A stretch of 64,000 nt of DNA from Carnobacterium gallinarum DSM 4847. GTDB taxonomy: Bacteria > Bacillota > Bacilli > Lactobacillales > Carnobacteriaceae. The DNA lies in contig NZ_JQLU01000005.1 of NCBI RefSeq assembly GCF_000744375.1, positions 186,001 to 250,000 of the forward strand, in the 5' to 3' direction. How positions within the stretch are numbered: the stretch's first letter is position 1; each line of letters opens with the position of its first letter. The position numbers and the translations under genes are program-made. This document shows positions 9,263-18,421 of this stretch, piece by piece. Below the pieces are notes generated by a model. The model did not search any database and had not been told where the DNA came from. It was given only the letters and a program-made list of their open reading frames with translations.

Positions 9263-10561
9263 TTATTTGCCTAAACCGACACGATCAAAAATAACATCAA
9301 CATTTTTCAAATGATAGTGATAGTCAAAAGCATCATCTAATTCTGCTGGACTTAAGACTGTCGTAATTTGTGGATCAGCATCTAATAAAGGACGGAAAGC
9401 CACTTGCTCATCCCATGAAATAGCTGTTTTAGGTTGAACTAAATCATAAGCAGCTTCACGGCTCATTCCGTTATCAATTAATTTCAATAATACACGTTGG
9501 CTGTAGATCAAACCAAAAGTCGCATCCATATTACGTAACATGTTTTCTGGGAAAACCGTCAGATTTTTAACAATATTGCTAAAACGATTCAACATATAGT
9601 CCAATAAAATCGTTGCATCTGGCAAAATAATTCGCTCCGCTGACGAATGTGAAATATCTCGTTCATGCCATAAACTAACATTCTCATAGGCCGTTACCAT
9701 ATGTCCACGAATGACACGAGCTAAGCCTGACATATTTTCAGAACCAATAGGATTGCGTTTATGAGGCATTGCTGATGATCCTTTTTGTCCTTTAGCAAAG
9801 AACTCTTCCACTTCGCGAGTTTCTGATTTTTGTAAACCACGAATTTCCGTAGCAAATTTTTCAATACTTGTCGCAATTAACGCAATTGAGCTCATATATT
9901 CTGCATGCAAATCACGAGGCAGAACTTGAGTTGAAATCTCTTGAGGACGAATTCCAAGTTTGTTACAAACAAATTCTTCAACAAAGGGAGGCGTATTTGC
10001 AAAAGTTCCAACAGCTCCACTAATCTTACCAGCTTCAACACCTTTAGCTGCATGATCAAAACGTTCAATATTTCGTTTCATTTCTGAGTACCAAAGAGCT
10101 AATTTTAAGCCAAATGTAGTCGGTTCTGCATGAACACCATGGGTTCTCCCCATCATAACTGTCATTTTATGTTCTTTTGCTTTTGCTCCAACAATTTCTA
10201 AAAAGTTTTGCAAATCTTGACGTAAAAGATCATTGACTTGTTTTAATTGATAACCATAAGCCGTATCCACAATATCCGTACTTGTTAAACCGTAGTGAAC
10301 CCATTTGCGTTCATATCCTAAAGATTCTGAAACGGCACGAGTAAAAGCGACTACATCATGACGGGTTTCTGCTTCAATCTCTAAAATACGGGCTACATCA
10401 AAAGAAGCTCTTTCACGAATCTTTGCCACATCTTCTTTAGGAATTTCTCCAAGTTCTGCCCAAGCTTCCGAAGCTAAAATTTCTACCTCAAGCCAAGTTT
10501 GATAACGGTTTTTATCTGTCCAAATAGCACCCATCTCAGGTCGTGTATAACGTTCAATCAT
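9263..10561 (-). CDS. purB: Adenylosuccinate lyase
   Basis: PurB acts twice in purine synthesis: SAICAR to AICAR + fumarate, and adenylosuccinate to AMP + fumarate. The 432-residue product has the fumarase/aspartase signature [10 protein letters not shown] and the [12 protein letters not shown] catalytic-histidine segment. The start at 10561 gives the canonical [10 protein letters not shown] opening, with AGGAG at ten bases; an in-frame extension to 10600 would overlap purK and lacks a better ribosome site. It is the last gene of purE-K-B and ends at a strong terminator. Confidence 0.97.
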   Translation of the reverse strand: MIERYTRPEMGAIWTDKNRYQTWLEVEILASEAWAELGEIPKEDVAKIRERASFDVARILEIEAETRHDVVAFTRAVSESLGYERKWVHYGLTSTDIVDTAYGYQLKQVNDLLRQDLQNFLEIVGAKAKEHKMTVMMGRTHGVHAEPTTFGLKLALWYSEMKRNIERFDHAAKGVEAGKISGAVGTFANTPPFVEEFVCNKLGIRPQEISTQVLPRDLHAEYMSSIALIATSIEKFATEIRGLQKSETREVEEFFAKGQKGSSAMPHKRNPIGSENMSGLARVIRGHMVTAYENVSLWHERDISHSSAERIILPDATILLDYMLNRFSNIVKNLTVFPENMLRNMDATFGLIYSQRVLLKLIDNGMSREAAYDLVQPKTAISWDEQVAFRPLLDADPQITTVLSPAELDDAFDYHYHLKNVDVIFDRVGLGK

Positions 10562-10574
10562 TCGTTTTTCGCTC

Positions 10575-11705
10575 CTATTCCCAAATTCCTGTATTTTCAA
10601 TTGTTTCTAATGTTCGTTCAATATTTTCTGTCAAAATAGTAATATGCCCCATTTTGCGTCCTAACTTAGGCATATCTTTGCCATAATAATGAAAATGCCA
10701 ATCTGGTTTCAGTAAAATTTGAAAAACTGATTCTTCAATTTGTTCGCCTAATATATTTACCATAACTGCTTTTGACAGTAGCTTCACTTCTGGTAGTGGC
10801 CAACCACAAATCCCACGAATATGAAGATCAAATTGTGAAAATGAACAAGCTTCAATACTATAATGTCCTGAATTATGAGGACGTGGTGCCAATTCATTTA
10901 CATAAAGAGAACCTGACGATGTTAAAAACATTTCAATTCCTAAAACACCAACTAAGTTCAATTTTTCCGCAATTCTTGTTGCTACAAGCTGAACTTCTTC
11001 CGTAATCTCTTCGTCTATTCGAGCAGGTACAATGGTTTCATGTAAAATATTGTTACGATGTAAATTCTCGGCTACAGGCATGACACTAATCTCGCCAGCT
11101 TCATTCCGAGCAACCATGACAGAACATTCACGTTCAAAAGGAATCCAGGCTTCTAACACACATATACCTGTTTTTAATAAAAGCTCACACTTAGAAATAT
11201 CTTCTTCACCATATAAAACAATTTGACCTTTACCATCATACCCACCACGAATTGTTTTTAACACACAGGGAAATCCAATACTATCAATTGAATCTGCGAT
11301 ATCTTGTAATTCAATAATCGTCGCATAGGGGGCAATATTGATATTGTTCTCTTCTAGATAAGCTTTTTCCAATAGACGATCTTGAGTGATTGAAAGCAAT
11401 TCACTACCTTGTGGCAAATGAACCAGATGCTCAATCTTAGTAATCGCATCCACATCTACATTTTCAAATTCATACGTCACAACATCGCTACGAAGCGCCA
11501 GCTCTCTCAATGCTTCTACATCATTGTATTTTGCCGTAATGTGCCAATCAGCTACTTGAGCAGTCGGGCAATTTCTTTCTGGATCTAAAACGCCAACAAC
11601 ATAGCCCATTTTTTTTGCGGCCAAAGTCATCATGCGACCTAACTGCCCACCACCAATAATACCAATTGTTTTACCAGGGATAATCAAATTAGACAAGTTC
11701 ATCAC
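10575..11705 (-). CDS. purK: N5-carboxyaminoimidazole ribonucleotide synthase (ATPase subunit)
   Basis: PurK carboxylates AIR with bicarbonate and ATP to N5-CAIR, the substrate of PurE. The 376-residue protein begins with the [13 protein letters not shown] dinucleotide-like motif of ATP-grasp PurK, has [15 protein letters not shown] in the ATP-grasp domain and [17 protein letters not shown] near the active site. It overlaps the 3' end of purE by 17 bases and is followed by purB after 13 bases, so the three are co-translated from one message. Either of two adjacent ATG codons (11705, 11702) could serve. Confidence 0.96.
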   Translation of the reverse strand: MMNLSNLIIPGKTIGIIGGGQLGRMMTLAAKKMGYVVGVLDPERNCPTAQVADWHITAKYNDVEALRELALRSDVVTYEFENVDVDAITKIEHLVHLPQGSELLSITQDRLLEKAYLEENNINIAPYATIIELQDIADSIDSIGFPCVLKTIRGGYDGKGQIVLYGEEDISKCELLLKTGICVLEAWIPFERECSVMVARNEAGEISVMPVAENLHRNNILHETIVPARIDEEITEEVQLVATRIAEKLNLVGVLGIEMFLTSSGSLYVNELAPRPHNSGHYSIEACSFSQFDLHIRGICGWPLPEVKLLSKAVMVNILGEQIEESVFQILLKPDWHFHYYGKDMPKLGRKMGHITILTENIERTLETIENTGIWE

Positions 11706-12177
11706 TACTTTCCATTACTTTTTCTTTTAATTTTGCTCTTCTCTTATCTAGTTTATCAGCAATTCCCTCGTCTGTCATTGACAACATTTCTAAAGCAAGT
11801 AATCCAGCATTGGTTGCGCCAGCTTTACCGATTGCTACAGTTGCAACAGGAACTCCACCAGGCATCTGCACAATCGATAATAAGGAGTCTATTCCTTTTA
11901 ATATCTTCGTTTCAATTGGAACACCGATTACTGGTAATGTTGTTTTTGCCGCTACCATTCCTGGTAAATGAGCTGCACCACCGGCTCCTGCAATAATAAC
12001 CTGAATCCCATTTTTACGAGCATTTTCAGCAAATTCAAACATATAATCTGGTGTTCGATGAGCCGAAATAACTTTTTTTTGATACTCAACATCAAACTCA
12101 TCTAAAATCTCACAAGCTAACTTCATTGTTTCCCAATCTGATGTGCTTCCCATAATAATTGCAATTTTCTGACTCAA
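11689..12177 (-). CDS. purE: N5-CAIR mutase
   Basis: PurE (class I) converts N5-CAIR to CAIR. The 162-residue product has the GSTSDWE phosphate-binding loop at the N-terminus, His40 in SAHRTP and the glycine-rich [12 protein letters not shown] segment, all family hallmarks. It is the first gene of the minus-strand purE-K-B operon. Its promoter (12212-12240) and paired PurR boxes (12244-12286) match those of the purC operon, so both are likely controlled together. Confidence 0.97.
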   Translation of the reverse strand: MSQKIAIIMGSTSDWETMKLACEILDEFDVEYQKKVISAHRTPDYMFEFAENARKNGIQVIIAGAGGAAHLPGMVAAKTTLPVIGVPIETKILKGIDSLLSIVQMPGGVPVATVAIGKAGATNAGLLALEMLSMTDEGIADKLDKRRAKLKEKVMESSDELV

Positions 12178-12211
12178 GTCTAGTCCCCCATTTTCTCGTA
12201 TCTTCCCTTTT

Positions 12212-12240
12212 ATTCTAACAAGCTACTAAATACATGTCAA
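12212..12240 (-). promoter_or_regulatory. Promoter of purE-K-B
   Basis: Minus strand TTGACA (12235-12240) and TAGAAT (12212-12217) with a 17-base spacer. Confidence 0.85.
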
Positions 12241-12243
12241 AAT

Positions 12244-12286
12244 ATTTTCGAATATTATTATTATTTTCTAACAAAATGTTCGTATT
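12244..12286 (-). promoter_or_regulatory. Paired PurR boxes (purE operon)
   Basis: ATTTTCGAATAT (12244-12255) and AAATGTTCGTATTT (12274-12287) place two TTCG/CGAA cores just upstream of the -35. The second is a close match to the Gram-positive PurBox (AAATACGAACATTT on the minus strand). Confidence 0.7.
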
Positions 12287-12308
12287 TAAAACTAATAAGA
12301 CAGATTTT

Positions 12309-12857
12309 TCAGCTATTCCCTTGGTTATTTTGTCTTCTTTTTACTTTTTTCGTCCAAAATCCACCACTTATATATTTAGGCTCATAGGAAATCAAAAAGG
12401 CTTTTGGTTCTAAATTATGAACTTCTTTATAAAGAGCACGCTCATTTTTACGAGGACTTAAAATTTCTAAAATCATTCGCTCACCTTCACGTCCATAAGC
12501 ATAATTCATCGTCACACCATACCCTAAATCACGTAATTCTTCTGGTAATTTACTTTCCGTATCTTGAATAATTACCGTCACCATAATATAGCCAAGTGCT
12601 AAAAACTCCTCGATTCGGATACCAATGCCAATACCAACCCCATAACCAATAGCATAAGCTGCCAAATTCCAAGGGTTATCTAAACGATTTAAGACTAGAC
12701 TCAGCCCTAAAACATAAATTGTAATTTCAAAAACACTAACAATAGGGGCAATAAAACGATACCCTTTCATCGTCAACATAAAGCGAAGTGTATTTAGTGT
12801 AATATAGGCCAAACTAATTCCAAAAATCATCACCAACATCTTAATATCAATTCCCAT
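12309..12857 (-). CDS. UPF0316 / DUF2179 membrane protein
   Basis: A 182-residue protein with three N-terminal membrane helices (about residues 5-85) and a soluble C-terminal DUF2179-type domain (about 95-180) containing GVTMNYAYGREGERMILEILSPRKN. The layout fits the UPF0316 (YebE-type) family, of unknown function. It starts three bases after the stop of the upstream 128-residue membrane protein, so the two are probably one operon. No pathway can be assigned. Confidence 0.8.
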   Translation of the reverse strand: MGIDIKMLVMIFGISLAYITLNTLRFMLTMKGYRFIAPIVSVFEITIYVLGLSLVLNRLDNPWNLAAYAIGYGVGIGIGIRIEEFLALGYIMVTVIIQDTESKLPEELRDLGYGVTMNYAYGREGERMILEILSPRKNERALYKEVHNLEPKAFLISYEPKYISGGFWTKKVKRRQNNQGNS

Positions 12858-12860
12858 TTT

Positions 12861-13247
12861 TTATTCCACCCTTCTAAAACCAAAAATTCCACTGTTCAAA
12901 ACAATTAAAGCGACTACCCCAAATAGAATATCTAATAACTCAAATTTCCCATTACTAAAATACATATAATAGGCTTCAGATACTACCTGTAAAATAAATG
13001 TACCTGCTAATAAAGAATAAATAACTCTCCTAGATAAAGATTTTTTAGCTACTAAATTTCCAACTATGATTAGAAAACTAGGCAACATCCATGCAGTTCC
13101 AAAATTCGGCATCGCCCCTAAGAAAAAATTAGCTACCGAATTAGTCACCTCAAAATTATGTCGAATGACTAATGTTCCAATCCACAAAATTGTTCCAAAA
13201 ATAAAAAAATAACTAGCAAAATAAATTTGCTTTTGATTCTGCTTCAA
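12861..13247 (-). CDS. Small four-helix membrane protein, function unknown
   Basis: A 128-residue protein with four predicted membrane segments (about residues 10-28, 53-68, 77-92 and 107-122) and short charged loops. I do not recognise a family. The conserved-looking features are a basic loop (KKSLSRR) between helices two and three and a basic C-terminus (FRRVE). It precedes the UPF0316 gene by three bases, implying co-expression. It could be an accessory partner of that protein, but nothing in the sequence proves it. Confidence 0.7.
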   Translation of the reverse strand: MKQNQKQIYFASYFFIFGTILWIGTLVIRHNFEVTNSVANFFLGAMPNFGTAWMLPSFLIIVGNLVAKKSLSRRVIYSLLAGTFILQVVSEAYYMYFSNGKFELLDILFGVVALIVLNSGIFGFRRVE

Positions 13248-13317
13248 TTTATATCCTTCTTTCTAAAACATATCTTACTCCTTACATTAGCAATCCTAGC
13301 GAAAATTGCAAGAAAAA

Positions 13318-13352
13318 ACAACGAAAGAAAAATTAAGTTTTTCTTTCGTTGT
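13318..13352 (-). terminator. Terminator of xpt-pbuX
   Basis: Fifteen-base perfect arms (ACAACGAAAGAAAAA and its complement) around a five-base loop; the minus-strand product ends in TTTTTT. Both arms are A/G-rich, unusual but stable. Confidence 0.85.
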
Positions 13353-13383
13353 CGCTATTTTATTTAATGAAACGTTAAATGAA

Positions 13384-14712
13384 TTAATGACTATTTCCTG
13401 TATCAGCAAATTCACTACCTAGTTCTTTTGCCGAATCACCTTGTTGTTGACGCTCTTTACGATTAAATACTATATTTAAAATAATTGAAGTTAAACTAGC
13501 CACAACAATACCATTTCCAGTAAATAATTGAAGTGTTGTTGAGAAATTTTTGAATATATCAGGAACAACTGTTACGCCTAAACCTAATCCTATCGACATT
13601 GCAACAATCAGTAAATTACTTTCATTGTTGAAATTAACATGAGCTAGCATACGAATTCCTTGCGTTGCAACCATTCCAAACATTACAAGCATCGCTCCAC
13701 CAAGAACAGGTTCAGGAATAATCGTAGCCACTGCACCAATTTTTGGTAATAACCCTAGAATAATTAAGAAACCAGCTGAAAAATAAATTGGTTTACGATC
13801 TTTGATTCCAGATAATTGTACCAGTCCAACATTTTGAGAAAAACCAGTATAAGGGAACGTATTAAAAATACCACCTAATAACACCGCTAATCCCTCTGCA
13901 CGATACCCTCGTTTCAAATCATCTTCATTCACTTTCTTATCAGTAATTTCTCCCAAAGCAAAGTAAACACCTGTTGATTCAACCATGCTCACTAAAGAAA
14001 TTAAAATCATCGTTAAAATAGAAGACCATTCAAACGTTGGTGTTCCAAAATAAAAAGGTTGAGGCATATGGAACCAAGTCGCTTCAGCTACCGGAGCCAA
14101 GTCTACCATTCCCATCAAAGCAGCTAATCCTGTTCCAACTAATAAACCAATCAAAACAGCAATTGAGCGCATAAAGCCAATTCCATATACTTGAACAATT
14201 AAAATGATTGCAACTGTTACAAAAGCTAACAATAAAAACTTACTATCGCCAAAATCTGACATCGTTTTACTGCCACCACCCATTTTCTCAAGGGCTACAG
14301 GAATCAACGTCAATCCAATAACCGTAATAACTGTTCCTGTTACAACAGGCGGGAAAAAGCGTTTCACCTTAGAGAAGACTCCTGAAATCAATACAATGAA
14401 AATACCTGCAACAATAATTGATCCATACATTGCACCAATTCCTTGGTTAGAACCAATTAGGATTAATGGTGAAACAGCTTGAATCGCACAACCTAACACA
14501 ACTGGTAAACCAATTCCAAAAAATTTATTGACAGTTAATTGTAACAACGTAGCAACGCCACACATAAATATATCAATTGAGACTAAGTAAGTCATTTGTT
14601 CAGGACTAAAATTCAATGCTCCACCAATTAATAAAGGAACAATAACTGCTCCTGCATACATTGCTAATACATGTTGTAACCCTAATGCTGCTGATTTTCC
14701 ATTTGATAACAT
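13384..14712 (-). CDS. pbuX: Xanthine permease (NCS2 family)
   Basis: A 442-residue NCS2 nucleobase:cation symporter with about 14 membrane segments. It opens with ALGLQHVLAMYAGAVIVPLLIGGAL, typical of the family, and has the QNVGLVQLSGIKDR motif. It imports xanthine/guanine-type purines. The ATG at 14712 follows the xpt stop by only a few bases and has AGGAGG 12 bases upstream; a longer in-frame start inside xpt lacks support. Co-transcription with xpt behind a guanine riboswitch is the standard xpt-pbuX arrangement, so uptake and phosphoribosylation are shut off together when guanine is plentiful. Confidence 0.93.
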   Translation of the reverse strand: MLSNGKSAALGLQHVLAMYAGAVIVPLLIGGALNFSPEQMTYLVSIDIFMCGVATLLQLTVNKFFGIGLPVVLGCAIQAVSPLILIGSNQGIGAMYGSIIVAGIFIVLISGVFSKVKRFFPPVVTGTVITVIGLTLIPVALEKMGGGSKTMSDFGDSKFLLLAFVTVAIILIVQVYGIGFMRSIAVLIGLLVGTGLAALMGMVDLAPVAEATWFHMPQPFYFGTPTFEWSSILTMILISLVSMVESTGVYFALGEITDKKVNEDDLKRGYRAEGLAVLLGGIFNTFPYTGFSQNVGLVQLSGIKDRKPIYFSAGFLIILGLLPKIGAVATIIPEPVLGGAMLVMFGMVATQGIRMLAHVNFNNESNLLIVAMSIGLGLGVTVVPDIFKNFSTTLQLFTGNGIVVASLTSIILNIVFNRKERQQQGDSAKELGSEFADTGNSH

Positions 14713-14716
14713 TGAC

Positions 14717-15307
<591 letters not shown>

Positions 15308-15351
15308 TCAAGCTCCTTTTCCACTATTTTTTTGCATTAGATAAAATAAAA

Positions 15352-15408
15352 AAACTGTAGCTTTTTCCCTTACTTTAAAAGAAAAGTAAAGAAAAAGGGC
15401 TACAGTTT
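15352..15408 (-). terminator. Riboswitch-controlled terminator of xpt-pbuX
   Basis: AAACTGTAGC... (15352 onward) pairs with its complement ending at 15408; the stem is long and the minus-strand product continues into TTTTTTTATTTT. It lies between the aptamer and xpt, as an attenuator should. Confidence 0.85.
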
Positions 15409-15429
15409 AAACTTGTGTCCTTTATTCCT

Positions 15430-15499
15430 CACTTATAGTCCAGTCAATTACGGTGCTGGGTAGAAACTCGTCGACCATCTCTCGACTATTATACAAGTG
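15430..15499 (-). promoter_or_regulatory. Purine (guanine-class) riboswitch aptamer
   Basis: On the minus strand P1 pairs CACTTGTA (15492-15499) with TATAAGTG (15430-15437). P2 pairs GTCGA with TCGAC around a seven-base loop GAGATGG; P3 pairs CCAG with CTGG. The invariant GTTTCTACC and CACCGTAA segments are present. The J3/1 base that selects ligand (position 74 of B. subtilis xpt) is C in GACTATA, so guanine/hypoxanthine rather than adenine is expected. A terminator follows at 15352-15408: ligand binding should lead to termination. Confidence 0.95.
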
Positions 15500-15513
15500 G
15501 TATTATTTTATCT

Positions 15514-15542
15514 AATATAGCGCCAAAACACAGGATTGTCAA
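15514..15542 (-). promoter_or_regulatory. Promoter of xpt-pbuX
   Basis: Minus strand TTGACA (15537-15542) and TATATT (15514-15519), 17-base spacer, just upstream of the riboswitch aptamer. Confidence 0.85.
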
Positions 15543-15577
15543 CATATTATTAAAATTTATTCATTATAAAATGGATT

Positions 15578-16168
15578 TTATTTTTCATTAAATCCCATCA
15601 AATCTTTGACTTTCAACATATTTTCTCGTGAAGTTAGCTTTTCTAAAGTTAAAAAGGCTACCTCAAATGCTGTTCCAGGATTATAGGAAGTAATCATATT
15701 TCCATCAACTACAATTGGATCTGGTTGCAAAACAGCTCCAAAATCAGCTAGCTGACCCAGGCGAATGCTTGTTGGATGGCTATACGTCGTTGCCTTTCTA
15801 CCTTTCAATACCCCAGCGTTCCCTAAACTCAAAGCCGCTACACAAATCGTTCCAATTAACTTCTGATTTATAGCAAAATAGCGAATGATTTCTGAAAACT
15901 CCTGACTATAAGCATCTTTAAAAAAGCCAGCTGATTCAAATCCACCAGGAATAACTAATGCATCAAATTCAGTCAAGTCAATCTCCGACACTAATTTTTC
16001 TGGTATTACTGAAAAATTCCAAGTACATTGAAGTGGACTACGTAAGCCAACCGTTACAACTTCAGTTGTTCCATCTCCCTCTAACTGATTCCAACCTAAA
16101 ACATCCGTAAATACACTAGCCTCAACTGCTTCAAATCCATCTGCCAGTAGCAACATAATTTTTTTCAT
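15578..16168 (-). CDS. DJ-1/PfpI family protein
   Basis: A 196-residue DJ-1 superfamily protein. The nucleophile elbow Cys109 (GTICVAA) and the supporting Glu13 (GFEAVE) are both present, as in bacterial YajL/DJ-1 proteins that act as glyoxalase-like or deglycase enzymes or redox chaperones. PGGFESAGFF is the glycine-rich stretch before the active site. It appears monocistronic, divergent from the Lrp-type regulator that starts 138 bases away, so the regulator may control it (inference). Exact substrate unknown. Confidence 0.85.
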   Translation of the reverse strand: MKKIMLLLADGFEAVEASVFTDVLGWNQLEGDGTTEVVTVGLRSPLQCTWNFSVIPEKLVSEIDLTEFDALVIPGGFESAGFFKDAYSQEFSEIIRYFAINQKLIGTICVAALSLGNAGVLKGRKATTYSHPTSIRLGQLADFGAVLQPDPIVVDGNMITSYNPGTAFEVAFLTLEKLTSRENMLKVKDLMGFNEK

Positions 16169-16306
16169 TTGAATACCCCCTTTTTCTATTTTTAGTATAT
16201 AATAGTTTTAACTTTAAACAAATAAACTAAACAAAGCGTTTACGTTATTTACTTTATCTAATAAAGCTTTTCATTGGAATAAACTTATAAAAAAAGGAAG
16301 GGTACT

Positions 16307-16738
16307 ATGCTCGATCAAACCGATAAAAAGATCCTCACAATCTTAGAAAAAAATGCTCGTATTTCTATGAAAGAACTAGCAAATAAAGTTACCTTAACAC
16401 CTCCTGCTGTTAAAGAACGCGTCTTAAAACTAGAAGAAGCCGGAGTCATCCAAGGATACCAAACACTTCTTTCTTTAGAAGCTCTAAATCGTCCGGTAAC
16501 AGCCTTTATCCTTTTTGAAACACATAATTGTCAAGCCTTATATGATTTAGCCATTCAACATCCTGATGTAGTAGAATGTCATCGTCTAGCTGGTCAATTT
16601 AGTTATCTTATTAAAATAAGTACTCAGTCTATGATTACTTTAGAAGAATTTATTGATCAAGCTATCCAATATGGTAAATCTTCGACTCATATGATTTTTT
16701 CTTCCACTATGAAACCAATTTTCCCTATAAAAGAATAA
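16307..16738 (+). CDS. Lrp/AsnC family transcriptional regulator
   Basis: A 143-residue regulator: N-terminal winged helix (about 1-60, with DKKILTILEKNARISMKELA) and a C-terminal RAM/ligand-binding domain (about 65-143). Such proteins bind DNA as multimers and sense amino acids or similar small ligands. It is divergent from the DJ-1 gene and ends at a good terminator, so it is monocistronic. Ligand and targets cannot be read from sequence. Confidence 0.88.
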   Translation: MLDQTDKKILTILEKNARISMKELANKVTLTPPAVKERVLKLEEAGVIQGYQTLLSLEALNRPVTAFILFETHNCQALYDLAIQHPDVVECHRLAGQFSYLIKISTQSMITLEEFIDQAIQYGKSSTHMIFSSTMKPIFPIKE

Positions 16739-16745
16739 AATTTTA

Positions 16746-16773
16746 GCAAGTTATTTCCCAGGAAATAACTTGC
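16746..16773 (+). terminator. Terminator of the Lrp/AsnC gene
   Basis: GCAAGTTATTTCC (16746-16758) and its perfect complement (16761-16773) with a two-base gap, then TTGTTTGATT. Also suits the convergent GntR gene. Confidence 0.7.
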
Positions 16774-16786
16774 TTGTTTGATTAAA

Positions 16787-17506
16787 TTATACACTTTTAA
16801 TATTTACAACTAACACATCACCTTTATCATAACGATGACGGCTTTGTGAGTATTCAAAAGGAACACCATTTGTCAAATAAACAACTTGGTCAATTTCCAA
16901 CACTGGATCCGCTATCTCACACTCTAGATACATTCGATCCAATTCATTTGGTTTATCTGCTCGGATATGTCGATTAGCTCCACCAAATTTTAACCCTAGT
17001 TCACCTTTGATATATTCATAAATTGACTTTGTTAGAATTTCCTCACTAATTCCAGGAATCACATGAACTGGCATGACTGTATGTTCAATTAAAAAAGGTT
17101 CATCATCTACAAAACGCAAGCGAACTATATCATACACAGGTTGTGTTTTATCAATTAGTAGTTTTTCACATTCCAATTCATTAGGAAATCGCACATCAAA
17201 CTTTAAAATCTGACTAGCGATAGAACTTCGATCTGCTAATTGATGAGCAACTCCAACATATTCATCTAATTGATTATCTAATTTTGACATCTGTAAAGCA
17301 TTTTTTCGGACATACGTTCCTGAACCTTGTTTACTATAAACTAATCCCTCAACAGCCAGTAATTCCAGCGATTTCTTCACAGTAACACGGCTTGTTTGGA
17401 ACTCTTTTGCTAAATTGATTTGATCTGGTAGTGCTTTATCAACTGGATAAACACCTGTAACAATCCGCTCTCTGATTTCCTCTGCAATTTTGATATATTT
17501 TGCCAT
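16787..17506 (-). CDS. GntR family regulator with UTRA domain (HutC/YvoA-type)
   Basis: A 239-residue repressor type protein: GntR winged helix (about 1-70; SRVTVKKSLELLAVEGLVYSKQGSGTYV) and a UTRA effector domain (about 90-235; QPVYDIVRLRFVDDEPFLIE, FEYSQSRHRYDKG). This subfamily often responds to sugars such as N-acetylglucosamine-6-P or trehalose-6-P, but the ligand here is unknown. The ATG at 17506 has GGAG 12 bases upstream; a TTG eighteen bases earlier overlaps that site and is rejected. No obvious target gene is adjacent, so it may act elsewhere. Confidence 0.9.
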   Translation of the reverse strand: MAKYIKIAEEIRERIVTGVYPVDKALPDQINLAKEFQTSRVTVKKSLELLAVEGLVYSKQGSGTYVRKNALQMSKLDNQLDEYVGVAHQLADRSSIASQILKFDVRFPNELECEKLLIDKTQPVYDIVRLRFVDDEPFLIEHTVMPVHVIPGISEEILTKSIYEYIKGELGLKFGGANRHIRADKPNELDRMYLECEIADPVLEIDQVVYLTNGVPFEYSQSRHRYDKGDVLVVNIKSV

Positions 17507-17596
17507 AGCTTTATCTATCTCCAATTTAGTTAATTTGGCCTCACCTATCCTACTACTCTTATTTATTATATTTTACTTTTTTAAGAAAAGCTATCC

Positions 17597-18244
17597 CTAT
17601 AAATATTTTGAAGCTTCCCGAATAGCCAAAGCACTTAATTCAGGATACTTTTTGAGAAAATTACACACCCAAGTAGGATTAGTTTTACTATAATCTCGTA
17701 ACGCCCAACCAATTGATTTCTGAATAAAAAACTCGTTCGTATCAATATCTCGTAAAATAGCTTGTTCTAGAAGTTCATGATTGGTTTTTTCCTTGAAACC
17801 TAACTGCAAATTCAAGGCTACTCTTCGATCCCAAAAACTTTCACTGGTCGTAAAATAATTAAATAGATCCTCAAACTTATCTGGATGGATTAAACACCAT
17901 TTTGAAAATGAGCTTCGCAAAATATCCACTGAATCCCACCAAGATTTTTCGTTAATTAAATAAAACAAACTTTGTAATTCAACATAGCTCAAACGTTTAA
18001 AAGTTCTTGCCAATAAGTCTGCAGCAACATATTGATATTCACGCTCGTTAAGCTGATAGTAACGCTTAATTTCTCCTATAACCGTTGCAACTGACCAATC
18101 TTTACTATCCTGTAACATAGCTTTTTCAGCTAATCGTCTTTCTGGCGCACGCACGCCCATAAAAGAGAAATGATTTTTCATATAGTTTTCCATAGGGATT
18201 TTATTGATTTTATTTTCAATTAATACAACTCGCTTCACACTCAT
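17597..18244 (-). CDS. DNA alkylation repair protein, AlkD-like HEAT-repeat family
   Basis: A 215-residue all-helical protein matching AlkD/AlkC-type DNA glycosylases that remove N3/N7-alkylated purines without base flipping. Telling segments are LINEKSWWDSVDILRSS, FWDRRVALNLQLGFK and FIQKSIGWALRDYSKTNPTWV, the Trp/Asp/Arg-rich helices that line the DNA-binding groove in the family. It stands alone between GntR and the penicillin-binding protein. Substrate range is assumed from family. Confidence 0.85.
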   Translation of the reverse strand: MSVKRVVLIENKINKIPMENYMKNHFSFMGVRAPERRLAEKAMLQDSKDWSVATVIGEIKRYYQLNEREYQYVAADLLARTFKRLSYVELQSLFYLINEKSWWDSVDILRSSFSKWCLIHPDKFEDLFNYFTTSESFWDRRVALNLQLGFKEKTNHELLEQAILRDIDTNEFFIQKSIGWALRDYSKTNPTWVCNFLKKYPELSALAIREASKYL

Positions 18245-18276
18245 TCATCCTTTCCACTTACATACCTACAAAAAAG

Positions 18277-18403
18277 GAGTGGAACATACGTCTTAAAATA
18301 GTAGAAATCCCAAGAAATCCATTTTTTCAAATGTTGATTTCTTGGGATTTCTCATTTTTTAATTGACTGATTTCCATGCTCAATTACAGTTTTTGTCCCA
18401 CTC
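18277..18403. repeat. Degenerate copy of the GTGGGACA hairpin repeat
   Basis: GAGTGGAACA (18277-18286) and TGTCCCACTC (18394-18403) are the ends of the same inverted repeat found at 47653 and 51992, but about 107 bases lie between them here, containing a separate 16-base perfect hairpin (18304-18351). This looks like a repeat copy with an insertion, at the 3' end of the penicillin-binding protein gene. Confidence 0.5.
18304..18351. terminator. Strong hairpin downstream of the PBP gene
   Basis: Perfect 16-base arms: GAAATCCCAAGAAATC (18304-18319) and its complement (18336-18351). A T-run follows only on the plus strand (TCATTTTTT), where no gene reads into it; on the minus strand it could still end the PBP transcript. 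Confidence 0.5.
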
Positions 18404-18421
18404 ACACTTTATTTTTGGTGT

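Noticed and set aside
15430-15499. Adenine riboswitch reading of the xpt leader
   Set aside because: The specificity base is C, not U, and the downstream genes are xanthine salvage and uptake.
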